DNA of 64,000 nt from an uncultured Bradyrhizobium sp. (GCF_936928535.1 NZ_CAKZHY010000060.1:1-64000); one strand, 5' to 3'; positions 37,270 through 46,545 are shown, numbered from the stretch's first letter. The notes: generated by a model not told the origin, from the sequence alone. A program made the numbers and translations.

Positions 37270-37548
37270 TCAGGGGGAAGGGCAGCTCGACGTCGAGCCG
37301 GCCGAGCGCCGGCGAAAGAAGGCCGGCTCGATCGCATTCGGGCCGCCCCATCCGGCGTAGGAAAGGTGCGTGTCATCGTTGCTGATGATGGACATCGCCG
37401 GATGCAGCGACTGCGGTGGGATTTCCACTTCCTCGCCGGTTGCAGATGTGAAGCGGACCGCCAGGGAGAGCCCGTACATGATTGTCGTTGCAGCGAGCCT
37501 GCGCCGCGGAGGGAATGTGAGGAAGCTGACGAAGGTCTTCGAGGTCAT
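37270..37548 (-). CDS. small protein of unknown function
   Basis: A 92-residue protein (MTSKTFVSFLTFPPRRRLAA). The N-terminal third is moderately hydrophobic and basic, and the tail is rich in Ser and Pro. I recognise no domain. GGAGAC eight bases before the ATG supports translation, and it is colinear with the genes around it, 108 bp upstream of the NDH-2-like gene. It could also be a leader without conserved sequence. Confidence 0.55.
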   Translation of the reverse strand: MTSKTFVSFLTFPPRRRLAATTIMYGLSLAVRFTSATGEEVEIPPQSLHPAMSIISNDDTHLSYAGWGGPNAIEPAFFRRRSAGSTSSCPSP

Positions 37549-37637
37549 CGTTTGTCTCCGTCTGTTGGGAGCGTTGGGGACCTTGACTGTCTAACGGACC
37601 GAAGCTTCAGCTGCGCCAGCGCGATTGCGGTGCCTGT

Positions 37638-37651
37638 AGAGCAATTGCTGC
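37638..37651. promoter_or_regulatory. 14-bp motif with 10-bp palindrome, copy 1
   Basis: AGAGCAATTGCTGC contains the perfect palindrome AGCAATTGCT (37640-37649). It lies 90 bp upstream of the minus-strand gene at 37548 and touches the AraC stop codon. A GCGATTGC lies at 37621-37628. The same 14 bases occur at 47543-47556 in front of the catalase-like gene. Confidence 0.4.
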
Positions 37652-38601
37652 TACCGCATGCGCCGTCGCCAATCGCTCGGAGTTTCTCCGGTCAGTTTCT
37701 TGAACGCCGCGGCGAACGCAGTTTGCGAAGCGTAGCCGAGCTGTGTGGCGATCGCCGCGATCGGGGCGTCGCTATCGCGCAGCATATTCATGGCTTGATC
37801 GAGCCGCTGTTGGCGCAGCCAGGCGTGTGGTGAAAGCCCGGTGCTTTCCTTGAACGCACGACAGAAGTGGAAGCGCGAGAGCCCGGCATCCGCCGCAAGC
37901 ACCGCGAGCGACACGTCGGTGTCGATATCCGAGCGCAAGCGCTCGATCGCGCGGCGCAATGCATGGGGCGACAGTCCTCCCGTGATCAGCTCGAACGTGG
38001 ATGACGCGCCGGTGTGCTCGGCCAGGATGCGTGTTGCCAGGAGGTCGCTGAGTTGCTGCCTGAACAAATTGTCCAGGGCGGCATTGCCCTCCAGCACATC
38101 AGCCGCACTCATCAACAACCCTGAGACGACGGGATCCGGATGTCCTGTCCGTTCCAGGAGATCGCCGGGAGCGGGCATGTTGGCTTCACGGGCGATGCGT
38201 TCCAGCGCGATCTGCGGAAGATAGAGTTGGATCACATCGACAAAGCCGGGAATATCCCAGCGGGCGCTCGAACCGGCCGGAATGATCGTCACGACGCCCG
38301 AACGCGCCGTCCCGATCGCGACCGATTTCCCGGAGCGCCGCTCCAGGCGTTGAACGCCTGTCGGGTAAGTCATGATGACGTGGTCGGTCATGGGTTCGAC
38401 CACGTCATGCAGAGCGCCATGCTTCCAGTGTGCGATGGCGCCATTGGAAGGGTCGGACGCCATTTGAAGCGGTGCGGTCTTGAGGACGCGCGCCATCTCC
38501 ACATCGGCGCGGCGCAGCTCGACGCCCGGAGAGCCATCGTGGCCGGCACCGGGTGCGACGAGCAGAGCCTCCAATGGATCCCGCGGGACTGGTCTGGTCA
38601 T
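37651..38601 (-). CDS. AraC-family transcriptional regulator (tandem copy A)
   Basis: A 316-residue regulator. An N-terminal cupin-like sensing domain (about 30-190; VIQLYLPQIALERIA is a shared family segment) precedes two AraC HTH motifs (about 215-316) ending in FAAAFKKLTGETPSDWRRRM. It is about 60 percent identical by eye in the DNA-binding part to the adjacent regulator at 38653, so the pair arose by tandem duplication. GAGGAC upstream supports the ATG at 38601. Confidence 0.9.
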   Translation of the reverse strand: MTRPVPRDPLEALLVAPGAGHDGSPGVELRRADVEMARVLKTAPLQMASDPSNGAIAHWKHGALHDVVEPMTDHVIMTYPTGVQRLERRSGKSVAIGTARSGVVTIIPAGSSARWDIPGFVDVIQLYLPQIALERIAREANMPAPGDLLERTGHPDPVVSGLLMSAADVLEGNAALDNLFRQQLSDLLATRILAEHTGASSTFELITGGLSPHALRRAIERLRSDIDTDVSLAVLAADAGLSRFHFCRAFKESTGLSPHAWLRQQRLDQAMNMLRDSDAPIAAIATQLGYASQTAFAAAFKKLTGETPSDWRRRMR

Positions 38602-38652
38602 GGAACTGTCCTCGCCTTCCGAGGCATTTCATCAACGGCAGGAATGTCGTCG

Positions 38653-39600
38653 CTAATGCACGCGTCGTCGCCAATCGCTGGGGGTCTCTCCGGTGAAGCG
38701 CCTGAACGCCGCCGCAAAGGCCGTCTGCGAGGAATAGCCAAGCTCCATCGCGACCGACACGACCGATGCATCGGTGTTCCGGAGCATGTTCATGGCTTGC
38801 TCAAGTCGGTGTTGCCGCAACCAGGCAAGGGGAGAAAGCCCGGTGCTCTCCTTGAACGAGCGGCAGAAGTGGAAGCGCGACAGCCCGGCTTCGGAAGCGA
38901 GGACATCGAGCGAAATGTCCGCTTCGCTGTCCGAGCGCAAGCGTTCGATGGCACGGAGCAGGACCTTCGGCGAAAGCCCGCCGATCGCCGGCTGGAATGT
39001 CGTTGGTGAACTGGTATGCGCGGCGAGGAGTCGCGTCGCCAGCAGGTCGGTCAATTGATGCCTGAACAGTGCATCGAGCGTCCGATTGCCCTCCATCACG
39101 CTGGCTGCGCTCAGGAGCAATCGGGATGTAATGGGGTCGGGATGCGCCGTCCGTTCCATGAGGTCGGTTGACGTGCCCGCGGAGGCTTCGTCGGCAACCC
39201 GCTTCAGCGTCGTGTGGGGAAGGTAGAGCTGAACGACGTCGACAGGTTTCGGAATGTCCCAGCGGGAGCTCGATCCTTCGGGAATGATGATCAGTACCCC
39301 GGGGCGAAACGTCCCGCTCGCAACCGATGTTCCGGTCCGCCGCTCCATGTGCTGCGTCACGCCGTTGTACGCCATGATGACGTGGTGGCTCATGGGTTCG
39401 ACGACGTCGTGCAACGGTTCGTGCTTCCAGTGGGCGATCCCGGCGCCCGAGGCGTCGAGGGCCATGCGAAACGGCGTGGTGTGGAGCACGCGCGCCATCT
39501 CTGCATCGGCGGCGCGGCGGTCGGAGGCGGACAACTCATTGCCTGATGTCGCGGGCGCACCTGGCAGAGCCTCTTGGGGATCGATGGTTGGAATGCTCAT
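38653..39600 (-). CDS. AraC-family transcriptional regulator (tandem copy B)
   Basis: A 315-residue paralog of the downstream gene, with the same cupin-like domain (AHWKHEPLHDVVEPMSHHVI, VVQLYLPHTTLKRVA) and AraC HTH region (LSRFHFCRSFKESTGLSPLA, FAAAFRRFTGETPSDWRRRV). I start it at 39600 (MSIPTIDPQEALPG), where it aligns with copy A; the frame is open to 39642. It is 52 bp upstream of copy A. The 200 bp before it separate it from the histidine kinase stop. Confidence 0.9.
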   Translation of the reverse strand: MSIPTIDPQEALPGAPATSGNELSASDRRAADAEMARVLHTTPFRMALDASGAGIAHWKHEPLHDVVEPMSHHVIMAYNGVTQHMERRTGTSVASGTFRPGVLIIIPEGSSSRWDIPKPVDVVQLYLPHTTLKRVADEASAGTSTDLMERTAHPDPITSRLLLSAASVMEGNRTLDALFRHQLTDLLATRLLAAHTSSPTTFQPAIGGLSPKVLLRAIERLRSDSEADISLDVLASEAGLSRFHFCRSFKESTGLSPLAWLRQHRLEQAMNMLRNTDASVVSVAMELGYSSQTAFAAAFRRFTGETPSDWRRRVH

Positions 39601-39847
39601 GATGTGTGCTCGTGTTGGGGAGGTCCTGCGCTCACCTCTCATCGGCAGGGTGTGGTCCGATAGACAGAGCGGTTACCTCGGCCTTGGTCGTGACGATGAT
39701 GGAAAGCCGCTTGTGGCGGTATCGTGCTGTGGGTCTGGTCTCGCTGGTTTGGCGGCTAGATTCACCTGTACCTTGGGATAGGGCCGCCGGCGCCTGGGTG
39801 ATCGTCCGCAACGCAGTCGAAACTCGCCGGACCACGCCATGCCCCGG

Positions 39848-41959
39848 TTATGGCGCTGCCGGCCCTGGATCGGGGCCGGTCATCCCCGGCACCGGGACCG
39901 TGAAGTGGAAATGGGCCCCGCCATTCGGCCGGTTTGTGCCTGCGATGCGGCCGCCATGTGCGGTGATGATCGACTGGCAGATGGTCAGCCCGATGCCGAG
40001 CCCTGCGTCCTTGGTGCTGAAGAAGCTGTCGAAGACACGCGCCAGATCCGCGGCGGGAACGCCCGGCCCGTTGTCGATGACGGAGAGGGCAACCGCCCCG
40101 TCGCTATCGATCGACGTCTCGATATCGATCCGGCGTGTCGGCCCGCGCGACTGCGCAATCGCCTGGACGCTGTTGACCAGCAGGTTGATGATCACTTGCT
40201 GCAACTGAATCCGGTCGCCCAGGACCTTGGGAAGGTCGGCGCCGAAATTCGCGGCCAGGACGATCGACTTTGAATCGATGTCATGGCGGATGAACAAGAG
40301 CGCCTCCTCGGCGACCTCGTTCAGGTCGATCAGGCGCTTCTCCGGTTCGTGCTTCGCCGCCATGCCGCGGAGCCGATGGATGATGTCGCTGGCACGACGT
40401 GCGTTCGACACGATTCGCGAGGTGAGCTGCGTGACCTTTTCCGTGTTTTGATCGGGGCGTGCCAGCCATCTGAGGCTGGTCTCGCCGTTGGTCACGATCG
40501 CCGCAAGCGGCTGGTTGATCTCGTGCGCAATCGACGTCGCGAGCTCTCCGAGCGTTGCAATGCGTCCGGCATGCGAGAAGTCGGCTTGCAGTTTTCGCAG
40601 TTGCTGTTCGGCGCTCAAGCGCTCGCTGATGTCCTGCATGGTGATGAAGGTGTTGTCCAGGTGCTCGGGAGGCACCGGATAGGTCACCGTGAACAAGACG
40701 TCGATGATCGAGCCGTCGAAGGCACGGATCCTGGTCTCCTCGATCAGGTTACGCCGGCCTTCGAAATGCGCGACCATGACACGTTCCGCAAGGCCGGGCG
40801 CGGCGGCAAAGATGTATCTGACAGGCTTGATCAGATCTGCGGGATTGCTGGCACGGAACAACGACACGGCGTCCCGGTTGACGTCGGTCACCCGCACGAC
40901 GTCCTTGGCATGCTCGACGAGGTCAGGATGGCGCGCGAGATGCCCGGCGATGTCGCGTACACCGCTTGCCTTCAGCCGGTCGAAGGCTTCGCCCGCGCGA
41001 CGGGAATCGACCTGCCACAGCGCGGTCGGCAGATATTGAATGAGCCTGCGGTATCGATCTTCGCTAGCCTGCAATTCCCATGACGTCCGTTCATCGCTCG
41101 TTGCGCCGTTGATCGTCACGAACACGGTGTCGGGAGGACAAGGCTCCGCCGAGTGCCAAGCCTTGACGACGGGATTGCGCAGCGCTCCGCTCAAGACCAT
41201 CTTGCGTTTCTCAAGGCGCGTGCGATCGCTCGCGACACTTTCCAGCACCGCCGCGAGCAGCGAGCGACTTTCGGCCGGCCAGAATGCCGCGATCGGCTGG
41301 CCGATCATCTGCTCGTAGCCGGCATGGGCGCCGAACATGCGAACCGCGCGGTTGTTGACGGCCAGGATGCGCGTTGCAGTCAGCAGTCCGTCGACCCAAT
41401 CCGGGTGCCGGTCGAAATCAATGGCGTTGCCGCCGCGTCGATGTTCGGCAATCGCATTGAGCAGGGGACGTGCGGGCGAGGTATCGAGCTCCCAGGACGC
41501 GGCAAGCGAGGATTGCAGTTCGGCGTCCATGCGCAGATACGCCGCCTGCGAGAGCGAGCCCGCGTTTTGGCCGAACTCGACGACATCGAGGAACGCGCCG
41601 GTCGCATCGCGCCTGACGATTTGCCTCACCGCCGCCACAACGTCCGTTCCGGTCAGGCCGCGCCGGCGAACGACTCCCTCCCATCGTCCCTCGCGCAGCA
41701 GCGCGTCGAAGTGATCAGTGCCGATATGGGCGAGGGAGCCTATGGTCTGGACGCGGTGTCCCACCATTGCCATGGCAGGCCATCCGTAAAGCACTTCGGA
41801 GGCAGCATTCCAGTATCTGACGACGCCGTGTTCGTCGCTTACGATGACGCTCTCGGAGGCAAGATCGGCGAGCTCCATGACATGAGGCGAAGCATGACCG
41901 CCTGGCGCCGCGCGTTGGAACAGATTACTCATCTGACGGCGTATCCTGTCGCTCGTCAT
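39848..41959 (-). CDS. multi-PAS sensor histidine kinase
   Basis: A 703-residue kinase without clear membrane segments, so probably cytoplasmic. Three PAS-like domains can be placed at about 24-140 (ELADLASESVIVSDEHGVVR), 190-290 and 305-440 (with VTYPVPPEHLDNTFITMQDI as its C-terminal end). The phosphoacceptor is His479 in TSIAHEINQPLAAI (HisKA). The HATPase has QQVIINLLVNSVQAI (N box) and VIDNGPGVPAADL (G1), ending in FHFTVPVPG. The kinase core resembles FixL/NtrB-type sensors. Start overlaps the receiver gene by 35 bp (an ATG at 41932 would give 8 bp), so the genes are cotranscribed. Confidence 0.92.
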   Translation of the reverse strand: MTSDRIRRQMSNLFQRAAPGGHASPHVMELADLASESVIVSDEHGVVRYWNAASEVLYGWPAMAMVGHRVQTIGSLAHIGTDHFDALLREGRWEGVVRRRGLTGTDVVAAVRQIVRRDATGAFLDVVEFGQNAGSLSQAAYLRMDAELQSSLAASWELDTSPARPLLNAIAEHRRGGNAIDFDRHPDWVDGLLTATRILAVNNRAVRMFGAHAGYEQMIGQPIAAFWPAESRSLLAAVLESVASDRTRLEKRKMVLSGALRNPVVKAWHSAEPCPPDTVFVTINGATSDERTSWELQASEDRYRRLIQYLPTALWQVDSRRAGEAFDRLKASGVRDIAGHLARHPDLVEHAKDVVRVTDVNRDAVSLFRASNPADLIKPVRYIFAAAPGLAERVMVAHFEGRRNLIEETRIRAFDGSIIDVLFTVTYPVPPEHLDNTFITMQDISERLSAEQQLRKLQADFSHAGRIATLGELATSIAHEINQPLAAIVTNGETSLRWLARPDQNTEKVTQLTSRIVSNARRASDIIHRLRGMAAKHEPEKRLIDLNEVAEEALLFIRHDIDSKSIVLAANFGADLPKVLGDRIQLQQVIINLLVNSVQAIAQSRGPTRRIDIETSIDSDGAVALSVIDNGPGVPAADLARVFDSFFSTKDAGLGIGLTICQSIITAHGGRIAGTNRPNGGAHFHFTVPVPGMTGPDPGPAAP

Positions 41960-42362
41960 CGCATGAGGGACTTGCGCGGTTCAGCGCGGATTGCAGATGG
42001 CGAAAGAGGACGTCGTCGTTGACCGGTTTCGTCAGGCAGGCAAAAGCGCCCGCGCTCAAGGCGCGCCCGCGCGTGGACGGAGACGTATCCGCGGTGATGA
42101 TGATAACCGGCATTGGTGAGCCAAGTTCCCGTAGTCGTTCCTGAAGTTCGAGGCCGCTGTGGCCCGGCATACTGACGTCGGTAATCAAGCAGTCGAATTG
42201 ATCGGGCACGTATTCGGCCATGAAAGCGTCCGCTCGATCGAATGTCTGGCACGCAAGTCCCAGCACGAGGAGCAACTCGGAGAGCGCTTCTCGTACCGCC
42301 TCGTCGTCATCGACGACTGCGACGAGCGGCGCTTTAGACGAACGGATCGTTCTTGCTGGCAT
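41925..42362 (-). CDS. single-domain response regulator (receiver only)
   Basis: A 145-residue CheY-like receiver. The acidic pocket is VVDDDEAV (residues 17-24), the phosphoacceptor Asp62 lies in LITDVSMPGHSG, the Thr/Ser in IIITADTS and the Lys in CLTKPVND. There is no output domain. It lies between the FixJ-like regulator and the kinase, so it may be a phosphate sink or an intermediate in a relay. Confidence 0.92.
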   Translation of the reverse strand: MPARTIRSSKAPLVAVVDDDEAVREALSELLLVLGLACQTFDRADAFMAEYVPDQFDCLITDVSMPGHSGLELQERLRELGSPMPVIIITADTSPSTRGRALSAGAFACLTKPVNDDVLFRHLQSALNRASPSCDDERQDTPSDE

Positions 42363-42413
42363 GGCGCGATGACCATCCGCCCATTGGTCACCGGGTTGTA
42401 CCTATCCTTTGGT

Positions 42414-43109
42414 TTAGGCTGGTTGCGTCCCTCGAAGGACCGCAGGCAGGGATTCCCACATCCGGATCAGTTCGCCGGCGGATCCGGCCTGCAGTTTCCG
42501 CATCGCATTGCCGCGATGCAGCTTGACGGTAATCTCGCTGATGCCCAGATCGAACGCGATCTGCTTGTTGAGCCGGCCTTTGACCACTTCGCGCACCACC
42601 TCGCGCTCGCGCGGGGTCAATCGCGCGTAGCGATCCGCATATTGTTTGACGCGATGAGCAGCCGCTCGTTGGGCGATGTCTTTCTCGATCGCCGCGGTGA
42701 CCGCATCAAGCAGCGCCTGGTCCCTGACAGGCTTGGTCAGGAAGTCGATGGCGCCCGCTTTCATCGCCTGGACCGTCATTGCGATGTCGCCATGACCCGT
42801 CAGGAAAATGATCGGCCTTGTGTTGCCGCTCGCGACGAGATGCTGCTGTAGATCGAGACCGCTCGCGCCGGGCATACGAACGTCGAGGATCAGGCAGCCG
42901 GGTCGCTCCGCGAGATCGGCATGCAACAATTCCTGCGTTGATCCAAAGCAGCATGCATCGAGACCTACTGAGAGCAGCAGCTCGCGAAGCGCGAAGCGAA
43001 CCTCTTCGTCATCGTCCACGATCAGGACGAGCGGACGGCTTGTCATATCGGCATGCACGTTCATGGGACGGCGGGGTAGAGCATGAGCACCTGCGGTTGT
43101 TTCAAGCAT
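42414..43109 (-). CDS. FixJ-family response regulator (receiver plus LuxR HTH)
   Basis: A 231-residue regulator with a receiver domain (IVDDDEEVRFAL, phosphoacceptor Asp76 in CLILDVRMPGASG, FLTGHGDIAMTVQAMKAGA, LTKPVRDQ) and a LuxR-type HTH (LTPREREVVREVVKGRLNKQ; GISEITVKLHRGNAMRKLQ). The FixJ/TodT type with a long linker helix is clear. It is the first gene of the 14-gene run. Possible later starts are at 43064 (MNVHADMT) and 43046. It diverges from the ECF sigma gene across a 343-bp gap. Confidence 0.92.
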   Translation of the reverse strand: MLETTAGAHALPRRPMNVHADMTSRPLVLIVDDDEEVRFALRELLLSVGLDACCFGSTQELLHADLAERPGCLILDVRMPGASGLDLQQHLVASGNTRPIIFLTGHGDIAMTVQAMKAGAIDFLTKPVRDQALLDAVTAAIEKDIAQRAAAHRVKQYADRYARLTPREREVVREVVKGRLNKQIAFDLGISEITVKLHRGNAMRKLQAGSAGELIRMWESLPAVLRGTQPA

Positions 43110-43237
43110 AACCTGGCCTCTTGATCGCTTCCTGTTCCGCGTTTTTACGGGTGGTATCGATATGCCGTGCGGCCGTCTTTCCTGAAATCGGCATGTTTTG
43201 TCTAATTCTGCGCTGTGCCATGCCGACGCACGCTTAT

Positions 43238-43269
43238 GTGACCGAAATGCCGGCTCAAGTGACTGAAAT
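43238..43269. repeat. 11-bp direct repeats two helical turns apart
   Basis: GTGACCGAAAT (43238-43248) and GTGACTGAAAT (43259-43269) match at 10 of 11 positions and start exactly 21 bp apart. They lie in the 343-bp gap between the divergent FixJ-like and ECF sigma genes. Direct repeats on one face of the helix are the classic target of AraC- or FixJ-type activators. I see no gene in 43110-43452; a short open frame there has no coding character. Confidence 0.45.
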
Positions 43270-43452
43270 AACTGCGGGTCTTGTCAAAACGCACGATCAA
43301 GATCGGCACGGTGCGCGGGCGCTTCCCCGATCAGTCGATCGGCTTATTCACCCTAGACCCGCAGACTAAAAGCCCGAGCCCCTGGTAGGATAGTCCGCCC
43401 GGCCTCGTGCGGCCCATCATCGTCGCCACCTCGTCAAAGAGCGGAGACGGCG

Positions 43453-44283
43453 ATGTCGATCACCGAGGAGCAGCCACAAGCGGGCATTGCAAGGTCGCAT
43501 CGACCTCGGTTGAGGGCACGCTCACCGCGCCGCGCGGTGATCCGGTCAATCGACAATCGGAAGCCGCCGCATGGCCCTTCCAGTGCCATAGGCGATGACA
43601 GGCTGGTTTACGCCGTTTGCCGGTCAGGGCCGGCTCCTTCGTGCGCAACGCGCGAACAGAAAATCGATCATCGCTTTGTGCAGGAAGATGTCAGCGACGA
43701 GATGCTGCTCAAGAATGTTGCGGGCGGCGACAAGGCCGCCATGCACATCATCTTCGCCCGTCACCGCGAAAGGGTGTCCCGATTCATCCAGCGCCTGGCC
43801 CGCAATCCGGCGGTCGTCGACGATCTCGTCAACCAGGTGTTCCTCGACGTGTGGCGTTCCGCAAGCAGGTTCGAAAACCGCGCGCGCGTCGCCACCTGGC
43901 TGCTCTCGATCGCCCGATTCAAGGCCATCAGCACGTGGCGAGAGCGAACGCACGAAGATATCGATCAAGCCGATGCGCTTGGAGTCGTCGATACCGGGGA
44001 TAGGCCTGACATGGCACTGGATCGCGAGGAAACGAAGGGCATCCTGCGCGCGTGCATCGACAGGCTCTCGCCGGCGCATCGGGAGATCATCGAGCTGCTT
44101 TACTATCGCGAAAAATCTGTCGCCGAGGTCAGCGGGATGATTGGCATTCCGCAGGCCACCGTGAAAAGCAGGATCTTTTACGCACGCAAGCATCTGGCGA
44201 GAATCCTGATGGAAGCGGGTTTCGGTGCCGCGGATGCGCGAACAAGCTTCGGATGCCCGTCCCCCTATGCTGCGGGCAAATGA
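43453..44283 (+). CDS. ECF-type RNA polymerase sigma factor
   Basis: Residues about 83-265 form a sigma-70 ECF factor. Region 2 contains IIFARHRERVSRFIQRLARN and VVDDLVNQVFLDVWRSA, and region 4 contains LSPAHREIIELLYYREKSVA and IPQATVKSRIFYARKHLA. The first 75 residues have no sigma similarity and are basic. Translation may really begin at GTG 43678 (VQEDVSDEML), although GCGGAG precedes the ATG at 43453. No anti-sigma gene is adjacent. Confidence 0.88.
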   Translation: MSITEEQPQAGIARSHRPRLRARSPRRAVIRSIDNRKPPHGPSSAIGDDRLVYAVCRSGPAPSCATREQKIDHRFVQEDVSDEMLLKNVAGGDKAAMHIIFARHRERVSRFIQRLARNPAVVDDLVNQVFLDVWRSASRFENRARVATWLLSIARFKAISTWRERTHEDIDQADALGVVDTGDRPDMALDREETKGILRACIDRLSPAHREIIELLYYREKSVAEVSGMIGIPQATVKSRIFYARKHLARILMEAGFGAADARTSFGCPSPYAAGK

Positions 44284-44588
44284 CGTCCGTGCCTTGCTTG
44301 CCCAGCGCCGCTGTGGACGTGGAACTATTGGCGCACACCATTGGCTGGGCTGTCCGGCTTTCACAATCGCACGATGGAACCCGAGCCTTGGTCGATCAGC
44401 GGCAACGCCGTAAGAAGGCCAGATCGCATTGGAATTGCACTCAAAATCCTGAGGGCGGGATCGGATCAGGGTTCACTCGCGCAATCACTTTTTTAAAGCG
44501 GGTCTGGACGATGGCCTGCCGATTTTCGATAGTGAATCCGATTTCTGGTCGACCAACCGGTCCAACTCAAGGAAGAGGGCCGACTGAC
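44284..44588. other. 305-bp gap without a supported gene
   Basis: The space between the ECF sigma gene and the first AraC paralog of pair 2 shows no coding frame with a start and ribosome-binding site. It is A/T-richer in its second half. An 8-bp palindrome GGTCGACC (44547-44554) lies 35 bp before the AraC start codon and could be an operator. Confidence 0.5.
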
Positions 44589-45518
44589 ATGTCACGAGCA
44601 AGCGCCTTCGGAGAGAAGGTCAGGCAGCAGTTGCGCCTGAAGGGTGCGCCGTCCTCGCTGGTCACGCGCTCATTGCGCGGCATCGATCTCGCTGTCACCG
44701 AAACGCGAGATGACAATCCCGTGCCGGGCCCTTCCGGCTCATTGGCCGACGAGGCCTATCTCGTCAGCCTGAAACTTCACAACTATCCGGACTGCGAACT
44801 CTGGGATCACGGCAAGTCTGTCATGAAGGCGGATGTCAGAGCCGGGACGACGTATCTGTACGACCTCAGGAGCGATCCGGGCTATATCATCGACAAGCCG
44901 TTCCATTCCGTTCAGTTCTATCTGCCGCGTTCGGCCCTCGACGGCCTTGCGAAGGAATCGCACGCGCCACGTGTCGGCGATCTCGATTGTCAATTCGGCT
45001 TCGGCCATGACGACAAGGTCATGCGTCATATCGGGGCATGTCTGCTGGAAGCGCTCGCTCGCCCTGGTGAGGCCAACCAGCTTTTCATCGATCACATGAT
45101 GCTGGCCTTCGCCGCGCACGTCGCCCAGGCCTATGGCGGGTTACAGAGCCTTGCCGGGCCGGCGCACGGCGGTCTCGCCCCATGGCAGGTGAAGCGAGCC
45201 TGCGAAAGGCTCGACGCGAATCTCGGCGGGACGCTGGCGTTGCAGCAGATCGCGGCGGAGTTTGATCTCTCGGTCAGCCATTTTTCGCGCGCGTTTCGCA
45301 TTTCCACCGGCCTGCCGCCGCATCAATGGCTGCTGCGCCAGCGCGTCAAGGCGGCCCAGCAGTTGATGACCGTCCGCGATCTGCCGCTGTCCGAGATCGC
45401 GATCTCGGTCGGGTTCGCCAATCAGAGCCACTTCACGAAGGTGTTTTCAGCGCAAGTCGGCGCCAGTCCGGCGGCATGGCGCCGCGAAGCGCTGGGCGTC
45501 TCCGAAGGAGACATATGA
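44589..45518 (+). CDS. AraC-family transcriptional regulator (second pair, copy C)
   Basis: A 309-residue regulator. The cupin-like N-terminal domain ends in YIIDKPFHSVQFYLPRSALD, and the AraC HTH pair starts at about residue 205 (APWQVKRACERLDANLGG), ending NQSHFTKVFSAQVGASPAAW. The ATG at 44589 has AAGGAAGAGG about 12 bases upstream and aligns with copy D; the frame is open far upstream over the sigma gene. Its sensing domain is of the same family as copies A and B. Confidence 0.9.
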   Translation: MSRASAFGEKVRQQLRLKGAPSSLVTRSLRGIDLAVTETRDDNPVPGPSGSLADEAYLVSLKLHNYPDCELWDHGKSVMKADVRAGTTYLYDLRSDPGYIIDKPFHSVQFYLPRSALDGLAKESHAPRVGDLDCQFGFGHDDKVMRHIGACLLEALARPGEANQLFIDHMMLAFAAHVAQAYGGLQSLAGPAHGGLAPWQVKRACERLDANLGGTLALQQIAAEFDLSVSHFSRAFRISTGLPPHQWLLRQRVKAAQQLMTVRDLPLSEIAISVGFANQSHFTKVFSAQVGASPAAWRREALGVSEGDI

Positions 45519-45612
45519 CGATACGCGCTGCTCTCGTGATTCCGACGATGGTCGCGGCCTTGGTTGATGATAACTCGCTTTCGGCCAACTCCACTCAAAG
45601 GGAGCGGTGCAA

Positions 45613-46545
45613 ATGAAGTCGACGGGTTTCTACGGTCAGGCTGTGACCCGGTACTTTCATCTGGCGCAAGAACCGGCCTCGTTGATCACGCGGTCGCTGC
45701 GTCACGCCGAAATCGCCGTTACTCAGACCCGGGATGATGCACCCGTCGAAGGCGTCTCCGGCGAGATGGGCCTTCAGGATGCCAATGTCGTCACCCTGAT
45801 GCTTTACGATGACCCGAATTGCGAAACCTGGGAGCACGGCAAGCAGGCGATCAAGGCCGATATCCGTGCGGGTGCAACATATCTGTACGACATGAAGAAG
45901 GATGTGCGCTACGTCATCGACAAGCCGTTCCACGCGCTCCATTTCTACTTACCGCGCTCGGCGCTCGACAGCATCGCTGAGCAGTCCGGCGCATCGCGCG
46001 TTGGTGAGCTGTTCGCTCAACTTGGCGTCGGTCATGACGACCCGGTCATGCGTCATATCGGCGGGGTGTTCCTGCAAGCGCTGCGCCGGCCGGCTGAGAC
46101 CAACCAGCTCTTCGTCGACTCCATGATGCTCGCATTTACCACGCATGCCGCGCAGACCTATGGCGGAATGAGGTCGGGCGTCAAAGTGTCGAGGGGCGGT
46201 CTCGCCCCATGGCAGCTGAAGCGGGTCTACGAAAAGCTCGACGCCGATCTCGGCGGAACACTTTCGTTGCAGCAGGTTGCCGCCGAATTCGGTCTCTCGG
46301 TCAGCTATTTTTCGCGCGCGTTTCGCGTCTCGACCGGGTTGCCGCCGCACCAGTGGCTGCTGCGCCAGCGCGTCAAGGCGGCGAAGCAGTTGATGACCGT
46401 GAACGACCTGCCGCTGTCCGAGATTGCGATCGCCGTCGGATTCGCCAACCAGAGCCACTTTACGAAGGTGTTTTCGGCGCAGGTCGGAGCGAGTCCCGCA
46501 ACATGGCGTCGCGGATCACTGGGCATCAAGGAAAACGAGGGCTGA
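45613..46545 (+). CDS. AraC-family transcriptional regulator (second pair, copy D)
   Basis: A 310-residue paralog of copy C, nearly identical in the HTH half (GLPPHQWLLRQRVKAAKQLM, NQSHFTKVFSAQVGASPATW). A GGGAG eight bases before the ATG at 45613 favours that start; a GTG at 45607 is in frame. It follows copy C by 94 bp. The two are a second tandem duplication; both converge on the catalase-like gene. Confidence 0.9.
   Translation: MKSTGFYGQAVTRYFHLAQEPASLITRSLRHAEIAVTQTRDDAPVEGVSGEMGLQDANVVTLMLYDDPNCETWEHGKQAIKADIRAGATYLYDMKKDVRYVIDKPFHALHFYLPRSALDSIAEQSGASRVGELFAQLGVGHDDPVMRHIGGVFLQALRRPAETNQLFVDSMMLAFTTHAAQTYGGMRSGVKVSRGGLAPWQLKRVYEKLDADLGGTLSLQQVAAEFGLSVSYFSRAFRVSTGLPPHQWLLRQRVKAAKQLMTVNDLPLSEIAIAVGFANQSHFTKVFSAQVGASPATWRRGSLGIKENEG

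Noticed and set aside
43121..43369. An 82-residue frame in the FixJ-like/sigma gap
   Set aside because: No ribosome-binding site, irregular composition, and it covers the direct repeats. I treat the region as regulatory.
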